DNA from: Anaerolineales bacterium
GTDB taxonomy: Bacteria > Chloroflexota > Anaerolineae > Anaerolineales > Villigracilaceae
Reading direction: 5' to 3'
Length of the DNA stretch: 9,045 nt
NCBI GenBank assembly: GCA_024763295.1
Contig: JANTFU010000081.1
Location: forward strand, 1 to 9,045
In this document: one piece after another, positions 4,701 through 9,045 of the stretch
Layout: every line of letters starts with the position of its first letter
Numbering within the stretch: position 1 is the first letter of the stretch
Program-made: the position numbers and the translations under genes
The notes under the pieces: generated by a model
Databases searched by the model: none
Seen by the model: the letters and a program-made list of their open reading frames with translations, nothing else
What the model was told of the DNA's origin: nothing

Positions 4701-5726
4701 ATGCTCCGCAAATACCCTTACCTCGCCAACAGCCTGCTGCTCATCAGCGCCTTGCTCTTCAGCATCGCGCTAGGCGCGGTATTCATCCCACCGCAAACGA
4801 TTTTGCGCATTTTGGCGGATCAAATCCCCTTTGTCCACATCCCGGCAGATTGGTCAAACGCACAAGCGAGCATTATTTTGGCAGTGCGTTTGCCGCATAC
4901 GTTACTGGTTGCCTTGACGGGTGCAGCGCTCGCCAGCAGTGGCGCAGCGTATCAGGGATTATTCCGCAATCCGCTCGCCGATCCATATTTAATCGGGGTG
5001 GCATCCGGAGCAGGCTTAGGGGCAGTGATTATGATGACGGCACAGGAGTTCAACGGGCATATTGGCTTATATCTCATCCCATTAGGCGCATTTGCGGGCG
5101 CGATATTAACCGTGCTACTGGTCTATAATCTGGCGCGCGTCAACGGCATGGTGCCGCTGACCACGCTCATTCTCGCGGGCGTAGCGGTCGGGGCGTTTGC
5201 CTCGGCTGCCACATCCTCCTTAATGTTACGCACCGATCTGCAAATCTATCGCGCCATCACCTTTTTGATGGGAGGCTCGCCGATGGCAGGCTGGCAGCCC
5301 GTATTAGCGGTTTTGCCCTATATGCTCAGCGGCATGGCACTACTCTCTCTCAGCGGACATACCCTAAACGTACTCCAATTCGGCGAAGAAGAAGCGCAGC
5401 AAATGGGACTGGACATCAAAAAAGCCAAAATCTTCGTCATCATCACAGCCTCGCTGACCACCGCCGTCGCGGTTGCTTTTTCGGGCATCATCGGCTTTGT
5501 CGGGCTGATCGTGCCACATATTTTACGCATCATCTGGGGCGCGGACTATAAACGCCTGCTGCCGCTCTCCATGTTGGCTGGTGGCAGTCTGCTGCTCGTC
5601 TCGGATATGCTGGCACGCATTTTAATCGCCCCGTCCACGCTGCCGGTGGGCATCGTCACCGCCATGCTGGGCGCGCCCTTCTTCTTATGGATTTTGCGCC
5701 GCGCAAAAAAGGAGGTCTTTTGGTAG
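4701..5726 (+). CDS. btuC: Corrinoid ABC transporter permease
   Basis: This 341-residue polytopic inner-membrane permease of the FecCD/BtuC family forms a dimeric channel that accepts corrinoid from BtuF. The sequence is strongly hydrophobic with about ten membrane segments. Family signatures are RLPHTLLVALTGAALASSGA at 63-82, FRNPLADP at 88-95, and FVGLIVPHILR at 266-276 before the last helices, with MGLDIKKAK at about 235-243 likely the coupling loop contacting BtuD. I start it at ATG 4701: an in-frame ATG at 4569 would add 44 residues encoded entirely by the palindromic repeat and would break the normal N-terminus (MLRKYPYLANSLLL). The ribosome site before 4701 is weak. Its 3' end overlaps the btuD start. 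Iron-siderophore permeases look alike; the riboswitch supports B12. Confidence 0.88.
   Translation: MLRKYPYLANSLLLISALLFSIALGAVFIPPQTILRILADQIPFVHIPADWSNAQASIILAVRLPHTLLVALTGAALASSGAAYQGLFRNPLADPYLIGVASGAGLGAVIMMTAQEFNGHIGLYLIPLGAFAGAILTVLLVYNLARVNGMVPLTTLILAGVAVGAFASAATSSLMLRTDLQIYRAITFLMGGSPMAGWQPVLAVLPYMLSGMALLSLSGHTLNVLQFGEEEAQQMGLDIKKAKIFVIITASLTTAVAVAFSGIIGFVGLIVPHILRIIWGADYKRLLPLSMLAGGSLLLVSDMLARILIAPSTLPVGIVTAMLGAPFFLWILRRAKKEVFW
5707..5722 (+). promoter_or_regulatory. Strong ribosome binding site deciding the btuD start
   Basis: AAAGGAGGT at 5708-5716, inside the end of btuC, is a near-perfect Shine-Dalgarno sequence. The only in-frame initiation codon in range is TTG 5720-5722, 4 nt after GGAGG. 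This favours TTG over the upstream in-frame ATG 5687, which has no ribosome site. Confidence 0.65.
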
Positions 5727-6499
5727 CGATACTGGAAATCTCCAAGCTGTGTACAGCCTACGGCAAGCGGCGGGTTTTGCATGAGATCAGTTTTGATGTG
5801 CAGGCGGGCGAAATCCTTGCGCTGATTGGTCCCAACGGGGCGGGCAAGACCACACTCATCCGTGCGGTGAGCGGCACCCTGCCCATCGAAGCCGGTCAAG
5901 TACAGGTCAGCGGGCGTAACGTGACCCAACTCAAAGCCGCCGAGCGCGCCCGGAATCTGGCAGTCGTCCCACAGGCTCGGCAACTCGGCGGTGCGTATTC
6001 CGTCGAGCAAGCCGTGATGATGGGACGCACCGCTTACATGGGCTGGCTAGGGCGCGAGAGTCGAGAAGATCGGGAGGTCGTCGCGTGGGCGTTGGCGCAG
6101 GCGCAACTAACTGATTATGCGCAACGCGAGATTGCGGAACTTTCGGGCGGCGAGCAGCAGCGCGTTTTGCTGGCGCGTGCGCTGGCACAAAAAACGCCTG
6201 TCCTGTTGCTGGACGAGCCGACCAATCACCTTGATTTGCAATATCAGGCGAATTTATTAGCGTTGGTGGGGAAACTGGCACGGGATGAAAAGCTGGCGGT
6301 CGTGATGGCGCTGCACGACCTGAATTTGGTCTCGTTGGCGGCGGATCGGGTCGCCCTTTTGGTGGATGGCGCGTTGGAAGCGTTAGGCACGCCCGCCAAT
6401 GTGCTGACCGCCGACCGAATCAGCGCCGCGTATCGCACGCCTGTGGACGTGGTTCCGCACCCGATCAGCGGGGCGCCAATGGTGTTGCCGAGGGGTTGA
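5720..6499 (+). CDS. btuD: Corrinoid ABC transporter ATPase
   Basis: This 259-residue ATPase powers BtuCDF import at the cytoplasmic face. Counting from TTG 5720: Walker A GPNGAGKTT at 37-45, Q-loop Gln85 in VVPQ, ABC signature LSGGEQQ at 141-147, Walker B VLLLDEPTNHLD with Asp165-Glu166, and H-loop His199 in ALHDLNL. All are intact. The beginning ILEISKLCTAYGKRRVLHEISF is the normal first strand of the family, so starting earlier at ATG 5687 (270 residues) adds only sequence overlapping btuC. With TTG it overlaps btuC by 7 nt, implying coupled translation. The length matches BtuD/FhuC proteins. It is the last gene of the btuFCD unit; after the stop at 6499 only repeats follow until the converging fabL. 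Confidence 0.9.
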   Translation: MVAILEISKLCTAYGKRRVLHEISFDVQAGEILALIGPNGAGKTTLIRAVSGTLPIEAGQVQVSGRNVTQLKAAERARNLAVVPQARQLGGAYSVEQAVMMGRTAYMGWLGRESREDREVVAWALAQAQLTDYAQREIAELSGGEQQRVLLARALAQKTPVLLLDEPTNHLDLQYQANLLALVGKLARDEKLAVVMALHDLNLVSLAADRVALLVDGALEALGTPANVLTADRISAAYRTPVDVVPHPISGAPMVLPRG

Positions 6500-6507
6500 A
6501 CGTAACA

Positions 6508-6550
6508 GGTTTGCAGGTTGCAGGTTAAAGGTTGAAGGTTGTAGATTGAA
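6508..6550. repeat. Heptameric tandem repeat after btuD
   Basis: GGTT begins at 6508, 6516, 6523, 6530 and 6537, and a variant GATT at 6544, giving a 7-nt period (the first unit is 8 nt) with degenerate last three bases. It is AT-rich on one side, starts 9 nt after the btuD stop and has no coding meaning. Short heptameric tandem arrays of this sort are known as dispersed intergenic repeats in several bacterial groups. Confidence 0.65.
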
Positions 6551-6556
6551 TATCTG

Positions 6557-6769
6557 AAACCGCAAAGACGCCAAGAACGCAGAGAAAAGCTTTTTTTTGA
6601 CATTTTGCGGGGAAGCCCCCTCTGTCCTGCCGGACATCTCCCCCCGAAGAGGAAAAACTTGTCCCTTCTCCCTTTGGGAGAAGGTTAGGATGAGGGGAAA
6701 CGACAATCTATTATTCATCTTTGCGTAACATCAGTTAAGAACTTGGCGCTCTCTGCGGCTTGGCGGTTT
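6557..6769. repeat. Nested mosaic repeat bounded by inverted short motifs
   Basis: AAACCGC 6557-6563 and GCGGTTT 6763-6769 are exact inverted ends. Each is followed inward by shuffled 8-9 nt modules of the type CAAGAACGC and AGAGAGCGC, ending on the left in a T8 run at 6591-6598. Within lie TGTCC 6623-6627 / GGACA 6632-6636 and a perfect 9-bp hairpin 6664-6672 / 6676-6684 (core CTTCTCCC / GGGAGAAG). The region looks like one palindromic repeat inserted into another. It fills the gap between convergent btuD and fabL and may serve as transcription end for both. Confidence 0.65.
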
Positions 6770-6783
6770 GAAAACGTTCAAAC
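6766..6783. terminator. Small hairpin at the end of fabL
   Basis: GTTTGAA 6766-6772 and TTCAAAC 6777-6783 form a perfect 7-bp stem with loop AACG, ending 2 bp from the fabL stop codon at 6785-6787. There is no U tract on the minus strand, so it may protect the mRNA end more than terminate. Confidence 0.3.
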
Positions 6784-6784
6784 G

Positions 6785-7579
6785 TTATTCCCTGCTCTTC
6801 ATCTGCAACAAATAGCCCCCGTCCAGCGTAATCACTTGCCCTCTAATCATCGCGGCAGCGGGGCTGGCTAAAAAGGCGACCACGCCCGCCACTTCTTCGG
6901 GCGTGACGAGCCGCCCGGCGGGGGTCGCTTGGGCGGTTTTCTTGATCAGGTTCACATCTTCACGCATAGCGTCGAAATGCTTGAGCGCATCCGTCTCAAC
7001 CACGCCGGGGGAAACGGCATTGACAACGATATTTTTCTCCGAAAACTCAACCGCCAAATAGCGCGTGAGCGCATTCAAAGCCGCCTTACTTGCGCCGACC
7101 ACGACATAATCGGGCAGCACATAGTCCGCGCCCGGGCTGGTGATACTGATAATGCTGCCACCGCCGCGTTTTTCCATCAGCGGGGCAGCACGTTGGGCGG
7201 CGAAAAGCAGCGCACGAGCGTTGATATTCATCGTCCAGTCCCAGCCGCGCGGTTTTTGCTGCATAGCAGGTCGGTTATAACCCGATGCGGCGTTATGGAC
7301 AAAAACGTCCAAGCCACCGAACTCGGCTTCAACTTGATCGAAGAGATGCGTGATGCCGTCGAGATTTCCCACGTCCGCTTTGACGACAAGCGCCTTTCGT
7401 CCAAGTTCTCTGATCTCTTTGGCGGTATCTTCTGCGGGCTGGCGGTTGCGGAAGAAGTTAATCACCACGTCCGCACCCTGTTGGGCAAAATGCAAGCCGA
7501 TCGCACGTCCGATGCCGCGTCCGGAGCCGGTTACGAGGACGGTTTTGTTTTCAAAAGGAAGTTGTGTTGTCATAGCCAT
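6785..7579 (-). CDS. fabL: FabL-type enoyl-[acyl-carrier-protein] reductase (SDR family)
   Basis: This 264-residue cytoplasmic short-chain dehydrogenase probably reduces enoyl-ACP with NADPH in the last step of fatty-acid elongation. It has the Rossmann motif TGSGRGIG (17-24), NAASG at 96-100, and an active site with Tyr158 and Lys165 spaced Y-x6-K, the spacing of enoyl reductases and not the Y-x3-K of ordinary SDRs. Segments WDWTMNINARALLF, GASKAAL.ALTRYLAVE, NAVSPG...TDALKHF, TPAGR and MIRGQ closely follow what I recall of Bacillus subtilis FabL (about 250 residues). The start could be ATG 7579 or ATG 7573; neither has a strong ribosome site. It lies 110 nt after the DUF309 gene on the same strand and may share its transcript. 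A different SDR substrate remains possible. Confidence 0.78.
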   Translation of the reverse strand: MAMTTQLPFENKTVLVTGSGRGIGRAIGLHFAQQGADVVINFFRNRQPAEDTAKEIRELGRKALVVKADVGNLDGITHLFDQVEAEFGGLDVFVHNAASGYNRPAMQQKPRGWDWTMNINARALLFAAQRAAPLMEKRGGGSIISITSPGADYVLPDYVVVGASKAALNALTRYLAVEFSEKNIVVNAVSPGVVETDALKHFDAMREDVNLIKKTAQATPAGRLVTPEEVAGVVAFLASPAAAMIRGQVITLDGGYLLQMKSRE

Positions 7580-7689
7580 TTCTCTAAATGAATCTGCGAG
7601 GCAGCTTCACCGCCGAAGCAGTCTCATGGCATTAAGATATTTCATGTTTTATAAGACCGCGTCGTCGCAAGTGCATGCTCCTCGCGGAA

Positions 7690-8067
7690 TCATGTTAAAT
7701 GGATTTTTGGATATAAATTAAACTCGGCTAAATCTTCCGCACCCAAGCGGCGCACTTCAGCAATTGCAGCATCCAAATCCACACGCAGACGGGCAATATC
7801 CACGCCCTGACAAATATCCGGCAAAGGAAGCAGCCATTTCTGACTGCGCTGATAAACTTTTATGGCACCGCGATCATTCTGTTTGCTGATGTGATGATAC
7901 ACCACCGCCGCCTGCAAAATGCCGCGATAAAGCTCTTTAATCGGTGCAGATTCTGCATTCCAAGCATCTTCGAATGCTTCGTGTGCCAACCAAAACTGAC
8001 GGCGATTGAAACGCTCAATGCCTTCCAGCGCATCGGGGTGCAGGGATGAAGCGCAATTATTCGACAT
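7690..8067 (-). CDS. DUF309 family protein
   Basis: This is a 125-residue soluble, mostly helical protein of the DUF309 family, whose biochemical role I do not know. Family hallmarks visible are FNRRQFWLAHEAFEDAW at 20-36 (His29-Glu30 and Trp36), YRGILQAAVVYHH at 47-59 (Arg48, Gln52, His58/59) and a following G-A-K repeat unit. The conserved His/Glu set suggests a metal or small-ligand pocket, but that is inference. The length is normal. ATG 8067 has no Shine-Dalgarno but sits 6 nt after an extended -10 motif, so it is probably translated from a leaderless mRNA. It is divergent from the DUF4129 gene and followed by fabL. Confidence 0.85.
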   Translation of the reverse strand: MSNNCASSLHPDALEGIERFNRRQFWLAHEAFEDAWNAESAPIKELYRGILQAAVVYHHISKQNDRGAIKVYQRSQKWLLPLPDICQGVDIARLRVDLDAAIAEVRRLGAEDLAEFNLYPKIHLT

Positions 8068-8073
8068 AGCAAG

Positions 8074-8082
8074 AGTATAGCA
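8074..8082 (-). promoter_or_regulatory. Extended -10 promoter of the DUF309 gene
   Basis: On the minus strand TGC precedes TATACT (8079-8074), a TGn-extended -10 with 5 of 6 consensus bases. No good -35 is seen, as is usual for this class. Only 6 nt separate it from ATG 8067, so transcription should begin at or within a base or two of the start codon. Confidence 0.6.
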
Positions 8083-8089
8083 CGCTCAA

Positions 8090-8116
8090 ATAGCGAATTT
8101 TTGAAAACACCGCTAT
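8090..8116. promoter_or_regulatory. Possible shared operator between divergent promoters
   Basis: ATAGCG 8090-8095 and CGCTAT 8111-8116 are inverted, 21 bp apart centre to centre (two helical turns), midway between the two divergent -10 motifs. The arms are short, so chance is a real possibility. Confidence 0.2.
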
Positions 8117-8127
8117 CTCGGCGTCAA

Positions 8128-8136
8128 TGGTAAAAT
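8128..8136 (+). promoter_or_regulatory. Extended -10 promoter of the DUF4129 gene
   Basis: TGG followed by TAAAAT (8131-8136) is a TGn-extended -10 matching 5 of 6 bases. It ends 9 nt before ATG 8146, predicting a 5' leader of about 1-3 nt. There is no Shine-Dalgarno sequence before the ATG, which fits. Confidence 0.55.
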
Positions 8137-8145
8137 CGACGGGCT

Positions 8146-9042
8146 ATGAAGGCTATCCACAAGCACAGGCCGCTACTCTTTTTTATCGCTGCATTCTCCG
8201 TTCTTCTGCTCACCATTTTGGCAGCAGGTCTCTCCAAGATTCGACTTGCCCCACCGCAACCACTCAACCTCGGCGGGGGCGAAGTACAGCCGCTGCAAGA
8301 AACCCTCGTCCAAGTTTCTCATGCCTTTTCTGAAACACCCTTCTGGCAACAAGTTGCGCTGGTTGGCATTTTTATTCTTGTCACCGTACTCGCCATCGTC
8401 TTCATGCCCAGCGAACTGCGCAAACGCTTACTGCGTACTACCTTCCGCGCCGCAATTTTTGCACTTGCAATTCTCTACTTCTTCAACAATTATCAAATGG
8501 ACGCAGCCGCGAGCATCATCAACACCGAAGTCTTCAGCATGGCACCCGCTGCAAGTGATCAGGTTATCGTTGCCGAGCCGCAAATCTTCGAGCCACAAGC
8601 CGTCTCGCCTCTTTGGAGTTACCTTGTCAGCCTGATTATTTTGTCAATCTTCGGCATCTCGGCATGGTGGCTGTGGCGTAAATGGGAAGAAAGCAAGCCT
8701 ATCGAACATGCCCCACTGAAAGAATTTGCGCGGATTGCCCAAAAATCACTGGATGATTTGGAAGATGGCGCAGATTGGGAGGATGTCATCGTCCGCTCGT
8801 ATGTGCGAATGGGCGCTGTCGTCAAAGAACGCCGCGGCATCGAACGTGACGAGGAGATGACACCGCACGAATTTGCCCTTCGGCTGGTGGACGCAGGGTT
8901 GCCCCCCGCCCCCGTTGAGCGTTTGACTCGTCTCTTTGAGTTTGTGCGCTACAGCCCGCACAAAGCCGGCGAGGTTGAGATGGCAGAAGCAGTGGCATGC
9001 TTGAATGAAATTGCTAATGCTTTTGGGGAGAAATTAAGATGA
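8146..9042 (+). CDS. Membrane protein with C-terminal DUF4129 domain
   Basis: This 298-residue integral membrane protein has hydrophobic segments at about 9-30, 67-87, 99-114 and 157-178. Between the third and fourth is a polar loop (about 115-155). The cytoplasmic tail from about 190 matches the DUF4129 pattern: WEDVIVRSYVRMGAVV (211-226), GIERDEEMTPHEFALRL (231-247), then AGLP and LTRLFEFVRYS (260-270). DUF4129 proteins often sit beside MoxR-type AAA+ ATPases and DUF58 proteins, and transglutaminase-like DUF4129 proteins are common in this setting; this one has no transglutaminase domain. The function is unknown. The start at ATG 8146 rests on the near-leaderless promoter and a sensible N-terminal TM. 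Its TGA overlaps the next ATG, marking an operon that continues beyond the window. Confidence 0.78.
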   Translation: MKAIHKHRPLLFFIAAFSVLLLTILAAGLSKIRLAPPQPLNLGGGEVQPLQETLVQVSHAFSETPFWQQVALVGIFILVTVLAIVFMPSELRKRLLRTTFRAAIFALAILYFFNNYQMDAAASIINTEVFSMAPAASDQVIVAEPQIFEPQAVSPLWSYLVSLIILSIFGISAWWLWRKWEESKPIEHAPLKEFARIAQKSLDDLEDGADWEDVIVRSYVRMGAVVKERRGIERDEEMTPHEFALRLVDAGLPPAPVERLTRLFEFVRYSPHKAGEVEMAEAVACLNEIANAFGEKLR

Positions 9043-9045
9043 TAA
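9039..9045 (+). CDS. Start of the next operon gene (two codons only)
   Basis: ATG at 9039-9041 overlaps the DUF4129 gene stop as ATGA, with GGGGAG about 8 nt upstream as ribosome site. Only Met-Ile can be read before the window ends. By known context of DUF4129 genes it could encode another membrane protein or a MoxR ATPase, but nothing in the sequence shows which. Confidence 0.45.

Noticed and set aside
5546..6281. Minus-strand open frames opposite btuC and btuD
   Set aside because: They are shadows of two intact ABC transporter genes and have Arg/Pro-rich low-complexity translations.
6508..6550. GGTTnnn array as iterons or an attachment site
   Set aside because: The copies are degenerate, there is no replication initiator or integrase nearby, and it sits among other intergenic repeats.
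6929..7591. A 220-codon plus-strand open frame opposite fabL
   Set aside because: It is the complement of a well-conserved reductase; its His/Arg-rich composition reflects the opposite strand's codon bias.
7604..7686. Hairpins between DUF309 and fabL (GCTTC/GAAGC and CCGCG/CGCGG) as terminators
   Set aside because: Stems are only 5 bp with large interior loops and no U tract, too weak to call.
1..9045. A defence island or other new multi-gene system
   Set aside because: All full genes have recognisable housekeeping, transport, regulatory or DUF families, and no nuclease, toxin, reverse transcriptase or effector domains are seen.

Overview
The window looks like a piece of a bacterial chromosome of roughly middling GC, most plausibly from the phylum Chloroflexota, class Anaerolineae. 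This is an inference. It rests on the mix of a PhoR/PhoB pair with methylglyoxal synthase, a lipoprotein corrinoid-binding protein with a Pro/Thr/Glu-rich tether, a FabL-type enoyl-ACP reductase, and several imperfect palindromic repeats between genes. No rRNA, tRNA, CRISPR array, transposase or phage gene is visible.

Layout. The last 40 codons of a plus-strand gene (3-125, possibly a PPK2-type polyphosphate kinase) converge on a minus-strand operon phoB (2127-2837) -> phoR (817-2085) -> mgsA (356-820). phoR and mgsA overlap by four bases, so a phosphate-type two-component system is coupled to an enzyme whose known family member is inhibited by phosphate. Divergent from phoB, on the plus strand, a cobalamin riboswitch (2947-3125) with a perfect 9-bp P1 stem and a downstream terminator precedes btuF (3543-4529), btuC (start chosen at 4701) and btuD (start chosen at TTG 5720). 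Together these make a corrinoid ABC importer under B12 control. Repeats fill 3250-3510 and 4540-4692, and a mosaic of repeats fills 6500-6784.

After the mosaic come two minus-strand genes: a FabL-like enoyl-ACP reductase (6785-7579) and a DUF309 protein (7690-8067). Divergent from DUF309 is a four-TM protein with a C-terminal DUF4129-like domain (8146-9042). Its stop overlaps the ATG of the next gene, of which only seven bases are present. DUF309 and the DUF4129 gene both have an extended -10 motif within 6-9 nt of the start codon, predicting leaderless or nearly leaderless mRNAs.

I found no wholly new multi-gene system. The most notable points are the phoB-phoR-mgsA coupling, the riboswitch whose variable arm is built from about 8-nt tandem repeats, and the back-to-back near-leaderless promoters.
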